This document shows positions 33,910-42,276 of a DNA stretch of 64,000 nt, piece by piece. Source of the DNA: an uncultured Lachnospiraceae bacterium (GTDB taxonomy: Bacteria > Bacillota > Clostridia > Lachnospirales > Lachnospiraceae). The notes under the pieces were generated by a model. That model was not told where the DNA came from. It did not search any database and worked only from the letters and a program-made list of their open reading frames with translations. How positions within the stretch are numbered: the first letter of the stretch is position 1; each line of letters starts with the position of its first letter. Position numbers and translations under genes: made by a program. Location: contig CACZFI010000004.1 of assembly GCA_902780405.1 (NCBI GenBank), forward strand, positions 1-64,000. The letters run 5' to 3'.

Positions 33910-34914
33910 CTAACCTTTCCACGCCATAGGAACAAAGAGTTCCTTTGCACACTCTACGGCATAGTTATCCGTCATACCGGCGATATAGTCGCAAACCACA
34001 GTCTCCCGGTCCTCACCGGACGCAATATAAGCAATGTATTCGTCGGGAAGCAGCGTTTCATCGTTCATATAAGCGTCAAAGAGATATCCGATCATCTTCT
34101 CAGCCTTGATCTCTTCACTCTTCGCAAGAGGATTCGTATACAGATCGTCGAACATAAACCGTCGCATCTCGAACAGCGCCTGTTCGATTTCCTTTGGAAC
34201 GATGATATGTTCCTTGCCGAAGCTTGCTGTCACAATCGCATGAATCAATGTGTTGATCCTGTCTCTGGTACTGTGACCGAGTATGTCGGCCGGACCCTTC
34301 GGAAGCATATCTTCCGTCAGAATTCCTGCGCGAATACCATCATCGATATCATGATTGACGTAGGCGATCTTGTCGGCAAGACGTACCACATCTCCTTCGA
34401 GCGTTGCGGGCTTGCCTGCCGTCTTGTGATTTAAGATACCATCCCGGACTTCCCATGTCAGATTGAGGCCTGCACCGTTCTTCTCAAGGCGTTCTACCAC
34501 GCGGACACTCTGTTCGTTGTGACGAAAGTCTCTGGAACTGTACTTGGCAAGCGCACGCTCTCCGGCGTGACCGAAGGGCGTATGTCCGAGATCGTGTCCG
34601 AGGGCGATGGCTTCCGTTAAATCCTCATTCAGAAGAAGCGCTCTCGCGATGGATCTGGCGATCTGAGACACCTCAAGGGTATGGGTCAGTCTGGTACGGT
34701 AATGATCCCCGCTCGGGGCCAGAAATACCTGTGTTTTATGTTTCAGTCTTCGGAAAGACTTGCAATGCAATATCCTGTCCCTGTCTCGCTGATAATCGGT
34801 GCGTATGTCGCACTTTTCCTCTTCGCGCTCCCTTCCGCGGGATTCGTCGCTCTTGGCGGCATAAGCTGACAGGATCTCATGTTCTCTTTTTTCGAAAAAC
34901 TCGCGTAATATCAT
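33910..34914 (-). CDS. dgt: dGTP triphosphohydrolase-like HD protein
   Basis: 334 aa from the ATG at 34914 (GGGGAG site). Converts dGTP to deoxyguanosine and triphosphate in characterised relatives. It shows FRRLKHKTQVF, RTRLTHTLEVSQIARSIA and the HD motif in LGHDLGHTPFGHAGE. It heads the dgt-dnaG-rpoD group, an order seen in other Clostridia. The next 190 bases upstream hold a terminator but no gene. Confidence 0.92.
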   Translation of the reverse strand: MILREFFEKREHEILSAYAAKSDESRGREREEEKCDIRTDYQRDRDRILHCKSFRRLKHKTQVFLAPSGDHYRTRLTHTLEVSQIARSIARALLLNEDLTEAIALGHDLGHTPFGHAGERALAKYSSRDFRHNEQSVRVVERLEKNGAGLNLTWEVRDGILNHKTAGKPATLEGDVVRLADKIAYVNHDIDDGIRAGILTEDMLPKGPADILGHSTRDRINTLIHAIVTASFGKEHIIVPKEIEQALFEMRRFMFDDLYTNPLAKSEEIKAEKMIGYLFDAYMNDETLLPDEYIAYIASGEDRETVVCDYIAGMTDNYAVECAKELFVPMAWKG

Positions 34915-35023
34915 GATACTCTCCCCAAAGTAAGATGTGCACGAGATGCGCACAATTACATTATTCTACATCATCGAAAAAAATCCTTTTTTCTCGCAAA
35001 AAAAAGTGCCTGAATCGTTACAT

Positions 35024-35073
35024 GATCAAACAAAGAGGACTACGACGGAATCAATGCTGTCGCAGCCCTCTTT
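35024..35073 (-). terminator. Terminator of the foldase gene
   Basis: AAAGAGGACTACGAC (35032-35046) pairs with GTCGCAGCCCTCTTT (35059-35073) with two G-U pairs; on the minus strand TTTGTTTG follows. Confidence 0.75.
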
Positions 35074-35105
35074 GCTTGATAAGTGTTTCGTATTTCTTTA
35101 CGGGA

Positions 35106-36209
35106 TTATTCGTTCATTTCTTTACAAAGATCGTAGAGATCATAGTCCTCCCAAACGGTACCTTCCATATCACCGTTGACATCCACAGGGATGGCATTTA
35201 ACCACTCCGACTGTTTCTGTGAGAACTCCTGGTCTACCAGATCGGATACAAGCGCATCCACATAGAGTTTCTTGATATCTTCATCGTGTGCGGTCATCAT
35301 ATAAACAACCACATAACCAAGCTCACCCTCGACCACTTCCGAGATCTCTCCGGCCTCAAGATCCTTAATTGCCTCATTCAACTCATCCGAGTAAGCGCCT
35401 ACGTAACCGCTTCGCTCACTGCTGTATGATGTGATGCCAAACTCCTCAGCCAGCTTCTTCACATCTTCGCCGGCTCTCACACGCTCGATCAGTTTCTCGG
35501 CATTCGCCTTCGCCTCTGCCTGCTTATCTTCGGGAAGCTTCTGGTAGCTGCCGTCGGACGCTGTTGCAGGTGCGCCGTTCTTTTGCTCTACGGTAGGGAA
35601 GATCATGTAGTAGATATTGTGGAAATTGTAATCTGCATACTCTTCCTGCTTCTCTTTGGTCTTTGCCTGACCGATCTCGTTCTTGGTATCATTCTCGAAC
35701 TTCTGGACATACGTCTGCTCGGTAAATACCTTCTCGATCACCTCATCACTGATTCCAAAGTCATCAAAGACCTTCTGAGGGAAGGAATTCTTAAAATTAT
35801 CGATCAGTGTCTTTGTGGAAGCCGTATCGCTGTCCGTAAGCTTTACGCCCGCCTTCACAGCCGCATCATACTCAATCTTGGTTGTACGCACGTAGGAAAG
35901 TGCCGTCTGCTTCACAGCCTTCTGATTCGCCTCCGAGCAGATATCCGGCGTCATCTTGCTTACTACGATCGCTTGCATGGCATATACAAGCAATTCATCC
36001 ATATAGACGTCGTAATCACCGATATGCATCGCAAGTGTCTTTTGCGCATCTTCCTTGGTCATACGACCGTCTTTATGATCTGCGCTCTCTGTCGTCGCAC
36101 CGGCTGCGGTTGTCCCGTCTTTGGCAAGTCCGTTTGAACATCCGCTTAAAGCAGACATCGCCAGAGAAGCTGCAAGTGCAACGGAAAGCATTCTCTTTTT
36201 GTATTTCAT
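35106..36209 (-). CDS. PrsA/SurA-like peptidyl-prolyl isomerase lipoprotein
   Basis: 367 aa. The signal peptide ends with the lipobox LSGC (Cys24). A SurA-N-like helical region (about 50-190) is followed by a parvulin-type region (about 195-310) starting FHNIYYMIFP, with the typical EDVKKLAEEFGI segment; the canonical PPIase core is divergent, so isomerase activity is uncertain. It acts outside the membrane in folding exported proteins. It is a single-gene unit with its own promoter and terminator. Confidence 0.87.
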   Translation of the reverse strand: MKYKKRMLSVALAASLAMSALSGCSNGLAKDGTTAAGATTESADHKDGRMTKEDAQKTLAMHIGDYDVYMDELLVYAMQAIVVSKMTPDICSEANQKAVKQTALSYVRTTKIEYDAAVKAGVKLTDSDTASTKTLIDNFKNSFPQKVFDDFGISDEVIEKVFTEQTYVQKFENDTKNEIGQAKTKEKQEEYADYNFHNIYYMIFPTVEQKNGAPATASDGSYQKLPEDKQAEAKANAEKLIERVRAGEDVKKLAEEFGITSYSSERSGYVGAYSDELNEAIKDLEAGEISEVVEGELGYVVVYMMTAHDEDIKKLYVDALVSDLVDQEFSQKQSEWLNAIPVDVNGDMEGTVWEDYDLYDLCKEMNE

Positions 36210-36244
36210 TTTACAATCCTCCTGTTTCTCTTAAAACCTCAATT

Positions 36245-36273
36245 ATTTTAAGACTTTTTACGAGGTGCGTCAA
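36245..36273 (-). promoter_or_regulatory. Promoter of the foldase gene
   Basis: Minus strand: TTGACG (36273-36268), 17-bp spacer, TAAAAT (36250-36245), about 30 bases before the ATG. Confidence 0.78.
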
Positions 36274-36294
36274 TGCTTTTCACAGACTTGTCAC

Positions 36295-36326
36295 AAAAAA
36301 GAGCCGCACCCGATCGGGTACGGCTC
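36295..36326 (-). terminator. Terminator of the sugar ABC operon
   Basis: GAGCCGTACCCGATCGGGTGCGGCTC-type hairpin read on the minus strand (12-bp stem with G-U), followed by six T. Confidence 0.92.
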
Positions 36327-36338
36327 GAATGGTTTTGA

Positions 36339-37214
36339 TTACTCCTTGACACCACCAAGTGCTACACCTGCGATGATATACTTTGAAAGAGCAAAGTATA
36401 CAACAAAGATCGGCAGGATGGTCAGGAAGAGTCCTACGTAGATGATACCATAGTCAGCTCTGAACTGCTCAGAACGAAGTGACATGATGAACATCGGGAG
36501 GGTCTTCTTATGTGTGTCGAAGAGGATCATAGAAGGTGTATACAGGTTGTTCCATGATCCGATGAAGGCGAAGATGGCCTGTGTGGACATCGCCGGCTTC
36601 ATAAGAGGAAGCGCGATCTTGTTGAAGGTTGCGAACTCTGCCGAACCGTCGATTCTTGCCGCCTCAATGATCTCTAATGACAGCGCCTGAGAAATATACT
36701 GCTTCATGAAGTAGTATGTGGTAGGAGCTGCGCAGGCAGGGATGATCAAAGGCCAGTAGGTATCATAAAGGTGAATCTTCATCATGAACTGCATGAATCC
36801 GATGATGGATACCTGAGCCGGGATCATCATGATTGCCATAATGAATGAATGCGCTGCATTCTTGAGTTTGAACTGATATGTGGAAATCGCATATGCAGTC
36901 AGGGTGGAGATATAGATGTTCAGGATGGTCGCAGGTACTGCGATCAATGCACTGTGGAACATAGCACTCCATACGGATGTTCCTACACCGTCTGCCTTCT
37001 TCATCAGGTTCTGGAAGTTCTTAATGAAACTGGTTCCGGGGATCAGATGGATACCCTTCTGAATGTCAGCGGAAGGAAGTGTAGCATTGATGATCATGAT
37101 ATAGAACGGGAACATACTCATAAAGCAGAGTAAGATACAGATAACCGATCTAAAGATCTTCTTTGCCCTGATCTGAGCTGAATAGCTCTCTTCTGTGTTT
37201 GTATTCTTAGCCAT
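36339..37214 (-). CDS. Carbohydrate ABC transporter permease (MalG-like)
   Basis: 291 aa with six hydrophobic segments. The EAA loop, which docks the ATPase, is seen as EIIEAARIDGSAEFATFNKIALPLMKP read in parts: EAARIDG followed by IALPLMKP. The CUT1 family imports oligosaccharides. It is coupled with a second permease 16 bases upstream and a binding protein gene; no ATPase gene is present, so a shared MsmK/UgpC-type ATPase elsewhere is expected. Confidence 0.94.
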   Translation of the reverse strand: MAKNTNTEESYSAQIRAKKIFRSVICILLCFMSMFPFYIMIINATLPSADIQKGIHLIPGTSFIKNFQNLMKKADGVGTSVWSAMFHSALIAVPATILNIYISTLTAYAISTYQFKLKNAAHSFIMAIMMIPAQVSIIGFMQFMMKIHLYDTYWPLIIPACAAPTTYYFMKQYISQALSLEIIEAARIDGSAEFATFNKIALPLMKPAMSTQAIFAFIGSWNNLYTPSMILFDTHKKTLPMFIMSLRSEQFRADYGIIYVGLFLTILPIFVVYFALSKYIIAGVALGGVKE

Positions 37215-37230
37215 TTACACTTACACCCCC

Positions 37231-38214
37231 TTACCTGATCACTGCATGTCTTTGCTTCGGCTCTCTCTCCTTCGTAACGATGAAGAATACCATGGAGATG
37301 GCAAGTGTTACAATAAAGAGTACGATGGATGCTGCGGCTGCAGTACCATAGTTGTGAGCTGTGAAGCCAAGCTGCTTAATCCACATCGTAATGGTCTCTG
37401 AAGCGTAGTTCGGGCCACCGATGAAGGAAGCGTTAACGTTGAACAGCGAAGGAATATCGTACATCTGAAGACCACCGATAGCAGATGTTACCAGTGAGAA
37501 CTGGATGATCGGTTTCAGCAGAGGCAATGTAATCTTGTAGAACTGCTGTCTGCCGTTGGCACCGTCCACCATGGCTGCCTCGTAGAGGGAAGGGTTGATA
37601 CCCAAAATACCTGCAATGAGTACGATCATGGAGTTACCATACCACATCCAGAACTGCATAAATGCGATAATTCCGATAGTTGCGCCGGCCTTCTCCATAA
37701 AGTTGTAATCCTGACTGATGATTCCGACTTTTCTCAGGAACAGAGTGATCGGTCCCTGATTGGAGAAAAGGCTGTAGAAAAGCACCGCGATAGATGATGC
37801 TGTGATAATGTTCGGCATGAACATCATAACCTTAAATGCGCCCTGACCTTTCAGTTTAACAACTGTATCCGTGAACCAGGATGCAAGCAGAAGTGCAAGA
37901 AGGATCTGAGGGATGAAGTTGATCACCCAGATGATCAATGTCTGCTTGATTGCCATAACTGTGTGGTTATCGAACCACTTAACGATTTCATACTTTCCAC
38001 CGCCTAAAGGCTTGGTGTTGGCAAGCACGAGCATAAAGTTCTTGAGACCGTTAAACTTCGGTCCAACCATCTTCATGTCTTTCTCGTAGTACTCTACGAA
38101 GCTGAGATAGAAAGTATAGATCAACGGATATAACTGAAATACAAGGAATACAAGGAAGAACGGAAGTATGAAAATGTAGCCATACTTTCCGTATTCAACT
38201 GTCTTTTTCTTCAT
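37231..38214 (-). CDS. Sugar ABC transporter permease (MalF-like)
   Basis: 327 aa from the ATG at 38214. Six or more hydrophobic segments and the EAA loop (YEAAMVDGANGRQQF...ITLPLLKP). It forms the membrane channel together with the MalG-like protein. A longer open frame to 38265 has no ribosome site; the chosen start has only a moderate one (GGGAAG). Two strong hairpins separate it from the binding-protein gene. Confidence 0.93.
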   Translation of the reverse strand: MKKKTVEYGKYGYIFILPFFLVFLVFQLYPLIYTFYLSFVEYYEKDMKMVGPKFNGLKNFMLVLANTKPLGGGKYEIVKWFDNHTVMAIKQTLIIWVINFIPQILLALLLASWFTDTVVKLKGQGAFKVMMFMPNIITASSIAVLFYSLFSNQGPITLFLRKVGIISQDYNFMEKAGATIGIIAFMQFWMWYGNSMIVLIAGILGINPSLYEAAMVDGANGRQQFYKITLPLLKPIIQFSLVTSAIGGLQMYDIPSLFNVNASFIGGPNYASETITMWIKQLGFTAHNYGTAAAASIVLFIVTLAISMVFFIVTKEREPKQRHAVIR

Positions 38215-38278
38215 AATTTCACTTCCCCAACCTTTGTTATAGTTTTCGTAACATAATTCACGCATCCTCCGTCAGACA

Positions 38279-38320
38279 TTTTATAAGCGATACCCGAGCT
38301 AACCGGCACCGCTTATAAAA
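38279..38320 (-). other. Intercistronic hairpin before the MalF-like gene
   Basis: Perfect 11-bp inverted repeat TTTTATAAGCG / CGCTTATAAAA with a 20-base loop. No T-run of terminator type. Confidence 0.6.
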
Positions 38321-38352
38321 TGCCCAACAGTGGTATTATGATTTTTTTAATC

Positions 38353-38380
38353 ACGCACCGGGTGCAAGCACCCGGCGCGT
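38353..38380 (-). other. GC-rich intercistronic hairpin after the binding-protein gene
   Basis: Twelve-bp stem ACGCGCCGGGTG / CACCCGGTGCGT (one G-U pair on the minus strand). It is followed by GATTAAAAAAA, not T, so it is more likely an mRNA-protecting or partial-stop structure that lets the binding protein be made in excess. Confidence 0.7.
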
Positions 38381-38414
38381 AACTAATTTCAAGTATCTCT
38401 AACTACTCTGAATC

Positions 38415-39815
38415 TTACTCGAATACAAGATCAGGATAAGAATCGGAGATCTGAGTCTTGATGTTCTCAACTGCTGCATCAAGATCTGCTGCCTCACCGG
38501 TGTTGTATGCAGATACAGCTACGTCAAGATAACCATTGAAGGTTGAATCGTAAGTGGTTGCCCAGCTAAGGTCGATCTTCTTTGCACCCTCAACATAGGT
38601 AGGGATAGGGCTTACGCCGTTGAATACCTTAAGGATGAGCTCGTTGCACTCGCCGCTTGCTGCCATCTCTTCGTTAACAGTTGCGTTGTTTACGAAGTCA
38701 CCGGTATCAACTGCGATCTGCTTAAGGACATCAGCATCAGCTGTAAGGGTGTAAACGATAAGTGCTGCAAGACCGGGGTTCGGGCAAGAAGTGGTTACAC
38801 CGAAGTATGTACCACCCCAGTGGAAAGCCTGAGGTCCTTCTACTACGCAGTTGTGGCCCTCAGCATCGGTTCCCTCCTGATACTGACCATAGCACCAGTA
38901 CATGAACCAAGGGCATCCAAGCCATGCGAATACATCGCCAGCCATGTTTGCGTTCCAGTCCTCATTCCACTGACCGGACTTGAATGTGTAATCGTTGTCA
39001 TAAAGCTTCTTAGCGATCTCAAGGTAATCCTTGATAGCCTGATCAATCTTAACAGTGCCATCAACTACCCAAGGATCTTTCTTAGCGTCAAGGAATGCAA
39101 CCTTAACATCTGAAGGATCAGAGAACATCTTGTAACCAGCTGCCTTCATGGTCTCAGCTGTCTCAAGAACGGTATCCCAATCCTTTACGTACTCCTGAAG
39201 CTTAGCAGGATCATCAGTACCAAGTACTTCCTTAGCGATATCTGTTCTGAGGATCATACAACCAGGTGTAGACTGCCATGTAGCACCCTTAAGGTTGCCA
39301 TCGATGGTACCGTAATCTACAGTGTAAGGATAAGCAGTAGACTTGTACTCATCAACAGGGAATCCTACGTCAGCAAGGTTTGCTACGTAATCAGAAGAGA
39401 TGAAGTACTTTGCAAGAGCGTCATCCATAGCGATAACGGAAGGAACCTTGTCGCCACCGGATGTGATTCCGTTTGCGATTGCGGTCTTGTACTCATCAGA
39501 ACCACCGCCGAGACCAAGGTTCTCATACTTGATAAGGTCAGCATACTGAGGATACTTAGCCTTTACATACTCAAGTCTCTCACCGAACTCGGTGTTCCAA
39601 GAGTAGCAGTAGATAGCCTGATCATTGATCTCTACGTCGATGGGAAGCTCGTCAGCAGGCTGTGTGGAAACAGTAACATCGCTTCCGGTTGCCTCTGTAG
39701 CTGCCTCTGTAGTAGTAGCAGTAGTTTCATCTTCCTTCTTATCACCACAAGCTACAAGGGAAAGACCCATAGCAAGTGCAAGTGATAACGCCATTGCTTT
39801 TTTGAATTTCTTCAC
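38415..39815 (-). CDS. Sugar ABC transporter substrate-binding lipoprotein
   Basis: 466 aa from a GTG start at 39815, preceded by AAAAGGAGGG. The lipobox is LVAC (Cys23), followed by a Thr/Glu/Ala-rich linker and an extracellular solute-binding (family 1) domain rich in Trp and Tyr, as is usual for oligosaccharide binders. It is the first gene of the importer operon, behind a leader of about 213 bases. The codon bias of this gene looks stronger than that of its neighbours, which fits high expression. The sugar cannot be named from the sequence. Confidence 0.93.
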   Translation of the reverse strand: MKKFKKAMALSLALAMGLSLVACGDKKEDETTATTTEAATEATGSDVTVSTQPADELPIDVEINDQAIYCYSWNTEFGERLEYVKAKYPQYADLIKYENLGLGGGSDEYKTAIANGITSGGDKVPSVIAMDDALAKYFISSDYVANLADVGFPVDEYKSTAYPYTVDYGTIDGNLKGATWQSTPGCMILRTDIAKEVLGTDDPAKLQEYVKDWDTVLETAETMKAAGYKMFSDPSDVKVAFLDAKKDPWVVDGTVKIDQAIKDYLEIAKKLYDNDYTFKSGQWNEDWNANMAGDVFAWLGCPWFMYWCYGQYQEGTDAEGHNCVVEGPQAFHWGGTYFGVTTSCPNPGLAALIVYTLTADADVLKQIAVDTGDFVNNATVNEEMAASGECNELILKVFNGVSPIPTYVEGAKKIDLSWATTYDSTFNGYLDVAVSAYNTGEAADLDAAVENIKTQISDSYPDLVFE

Positions 39816-39884
39816 AAAAAAACCCTCCTTTTGGTGTGTGTCGTCCGTTCGAATGCTCGGCCTCGTCGTTCTTGTGCAGGAATT

Positions 39885-39913
39885 CCATATGTGCATCGAA
39901 GCCCATATGTGCA
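39885..39913. repeat. Direct repeats CCATATGTGCA in the importer leader
   Basis: CCATATGTGCA occurs at 39885-39895 and again at 39903-39913 (18-bp period). Each copy contains the palindrome CATATG. The 357-base gap 39816-40172 holds this element, the promoter at 40035-40063 and the long leader; I see no gene in it. Confidence 0.7.
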
Positions 39914-40034
39914 AAATGTACAATCAGATGTCGGTTTTGCGACCTTGCGGACCAACTCATGAAACGTTCGCGCCATAAGTTTATAGCCGTTTCACGTTCA
40001 AATTGACATGGTTATGCCAACCATGACTAAAGTG

Positions 40035-40063
40035 ATTATAGGACATAATCAACAATTTTGCAA
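40035..40063 (-). promoter_or_regulatory. Promoter of the sugar ABC operon
   Basis: Minus strand: TTGCAA (40063-40058), 17-bp spacer, consensus TATAAT (40040-40035). Start near 40028, leaving a leader of about 213 bases before the GTG. Confidence 0.82.
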
Positions 40064-40172
40064 GTACTTTTTCATTTTTGGGCGTTTTCTTTGTACATTT
40101 TTACCATATAATTACGAAATCGAGCCCAAATATGACTTTTCTGTGTCCTTTTGCGCATTCTTTTGTAACATT

Positions 40173-41225
40173 TTACCGTTTGAGGAATTCCCGGATCGCA
40201 TCCGCAACATCTTTCGGGCAATATGTATAAAGTCTTGCCGGGCCGGATAATTCCTTCACGGTTACATTCTTGTAGTTTTTCAGGAAGTCTCTGCGCTCGC
40301 GGTTTAATTCGCCCGCAAAATCGATATCAGTCTCCCCCGCTTCCTGCTTTGCCTCGGCGTACTCTTCCGCCATCTGCGCATCATCCGTGATATAAGGCTC
40401 CATCAACGGATTCGCCAGAAGTTCCAGGATCGGCAGATCCGACGGAATGCCTTTTTCCGCAACCTTTGCAACGTTGTCGATGGTCTCAAGATCCTCCTCA
40501 TACATCGCTTCCGTATAGAAGCCTTCGGAGTAAAGCGCCTTCCGGATCGCCATCTGCTTTTCAGTATAGACCGCCCCGACATTCACCGGGTAAAGATGCT
40601 TCATCAGACGATGAAGACCGATGCCGGAACCCTTTGCCATTATATAATAGAAGAAACCGGCATATTTTTCCGACGTCACGCCCTCGAAATCCTCAGGAAA
40701 CAGCATATTGACACCAATGATGGAAGACACTTCTTCCGGATGCGTCTTTGCCCAGTAAAGCGCGATCAAACCGCCTTCTCCCTGCGCCACAATGTCATAG
40801 GGGCCCTTGATTTCCGCAGCAGCAAGCGCACCGCGCTCTTCTTCAAGGATACTCTCGATATCCTTTGCGCTCACCTTGTCATCGCTGTATCCGAATCCTG
40901 CGCGATCCACAAGCACCATCCTGTACTCGTCCTTGAGTTCCGCAAAAAGCGGCTCCAGCGCGATCGCCTCATCCGGAACACCTCGGCCGTGCACGAATAC
41001 AAGCGTATGGTCCGCGTCCTTATTCCCTTCCACTCTGATATGAAGCTTGTGCTCACCCACGGTCACAAATGTACCGGGCGGTGTCAGATACCCTCTCTCG
41101 TCATCCAGCTTGGATCTGTGGTTGTAATAAAGGATACCGATGATCAGTAACGTGAGCACCAGAATTGCGATCAGGATGATCAGGATCACCCGAAAGAAAT
41201 TATGGAAAAACTTTTTGAGTTTCAT
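40173..41225 (-). CDS. Membrane-anchored alpha/beta-hydrolase-fold protein lacking catalytic Ser and His
   Basis: 350 aa. One N-terminal membrane helix (about 12-33), then an alpha/beta-hydrolase fold outside the cell: VFVHGRG (oxyanion side), DRAGFGYSDD and the nucleophile-elbow region. There, VAQGEGG (146-152) stands where active enzymes have G-x-S-x-G; the Ser position is Gly149. The late segment that normally holds the catalytic His reads SGPARLYTYCPKDV, with no His. The protein is thus unlikely to be a classical esterase and may be a binding or signalling relative. It is monocistronic. Confidence 0.8.
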   Translation of the reverse strand: MKLKKFFHNFFRVILIILIAILVLTLLIIGILYYNHRSKLDDERGYLTPPGTFVTVGEHKLHIRVEGNKDADHTLVFVHGRGVPDEAIALEPLFAELKDEYRMVLVDRAGFGYSDDKVSAKDIESILEEERGALAAAEIKGPYDIVAQGEGGLIALYWAKTHPEEVSSIIGVNMLFPEDFEGVTSEKYAGFFYYIMAKGSGIGLHRLMKHLYPVNVGAVYTEKQMAIRKALYSEGFYTEAMYEEDLETIDNVAKVAEKGIPSDLPILELLANPLMEPYITDDAQMAEEYAEAKQEAGETDIDFAGELNRERRDFLKNYKNVTVKELSGPARLYTYCPKDVADAIREFLKR

Positions 41226-41259
41226 GTCTTATACCGCCTTTTTTCAATCATATGCACCG

Positions 41260-41288
41260 ATTATATCAAACACCCCCTTTAAAAACAA
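41260..41288 (-). promoter_or_regulatory. Promoter of the alpha/beta-fold protein gene
   Basis: Minus strand: TTGTTT (41288-41283), 17-bp spacer, TATAAT (41265-41260), about 28 bases before the ATG. Confidence 0.72.
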
Positions 41289-41370
41289 GACTCCGAAAAC
41301 TGTGGCGAAAGGTGGCAAACTGTGATATGATACATTTCATTATGACGGACAAAAATCAGGAGACATAATC

Positions 41371-42273
41371 ATGAAAGACGAAGAAATAAAAAAGCCGCAG
41401 ACTGTTGCGGAAGAACCGTCTGCAGTAAGCAAGGCCAAAGAAGCAGACACAAATACCGATCAAGTCGAAATCACGGAAGAAGGAAATGACGAAACAAGCG
41501 AAAACAAAGACGCAAAAGATCAGGAGTCGAAAGCCTGGACCGGCGAAGACCGGCTTGAAGCCGTAGGACTCTCCCGCCGCGAGAAACGTCGTTACAAAAG
41601 AGAAAAATACAAAAAGACCGTGGAAGGTATGACGAGGAATCAGAAAATCTCCTACTTCCTTACATATAATAAGTGGCCTGTCATCTTTTCGGTGACCGCC
41701 ACAGTACTGATCTTCCTGCTCGGTGTTACGGTTTACAAGAACAGCCGGCCCGTAGCACTTTCCTACGTCATCGTAAACGCAGCTGATCCGCAGGCCGTGG
41801 ATACAAGTTTCAAAAAAGACTACTGCGCACGCTTCGGCATGGAGCGCGGATATCAGTTTCACGAGCAGTTAAATGTTTCCCTCGATCTTGATACCTATCA
41901 CGCAAAATTCGGTGAGCTTGCGAACAACTCAGACTATACCAGCGTTCCTATGCGTGCCTACAACGGCTACTACGATGTAATGATCATGGACGAAAAAGGC
42001 GCAGAATACTGCGCCTATCAGGATATCATACATCCCGTAAAATCTTATCTGCCCGCCGACATCCTTGCTCAGGTGGAAGACAGAGCCCTGATGCTGCCGA
42101 ACTACTATAAAGATGTGGTACCGATGGCGATTGACATCAGCGATACGGAATTCGCCAAAAGTTTAAACCTCGGCTACGACAAGGTGTACCTGGGATTCCC
42201 CGGCACCACGGAAGAAAACTACGAGAATGCAAAGCGCCTTCTCATATATACGCTCGGAATCACTGCGGAATAA
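41371..42273 (+). CDS. Unknown single-pass membrane protein
   Basis: 300 aa. A long acidic, low-complexity cytoplasmic head (1-60), a basic stretch (REKRRYKREKYKK, 70-82), one membrane helix (about 102-122) and an outer domain of about 175 residues. The outer part (DVMIMDEKGAEY, the later VVPMAIDISD) has the feel of a small solute-binding or sensor fold, but I cannot assign a family. The stop lies 3 bases from the stop of the convergent ppk gene. A possible promoter is TGGCGA-17-TATGAT at 41303-41331. Confidence 0.78.
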   Translation: MKDEEIKKPQTVAEEPSAVSKAKEADTNTDQVEITEEGNDETSENKDAKDQESKAWTGEDRLEAVGLSRREKRRYKREKYKKTVEGMTRNQKISYFLTYNKWPVIFSVTATVLIFLLGVTVYKNSRPVALSYVIVNAADPQAVDTSFKKDYCARFGMERGYQFHEQLNVSLDLDTYHAKFGELANNSDYTSVPMRAYNGYYDVMIMDEKGAEYCAYQDIIHPVKSYLPADILAQVEDRALMLPNYYKDVVPMAIDISDTEFAKSLNLGYDKVYLGFPGTTEENYENAKRLLIYTLGITAE

Positions 42274-42276
42274 GAC

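Noticed and set aside
38353-38380. Intrinsic terminator after the sugar-binding-protein gene
   Set aside because: On the minus strand the stem is followed by A-rich, not T-rich, sequence; the permease genes downstream have no other clear promoter.
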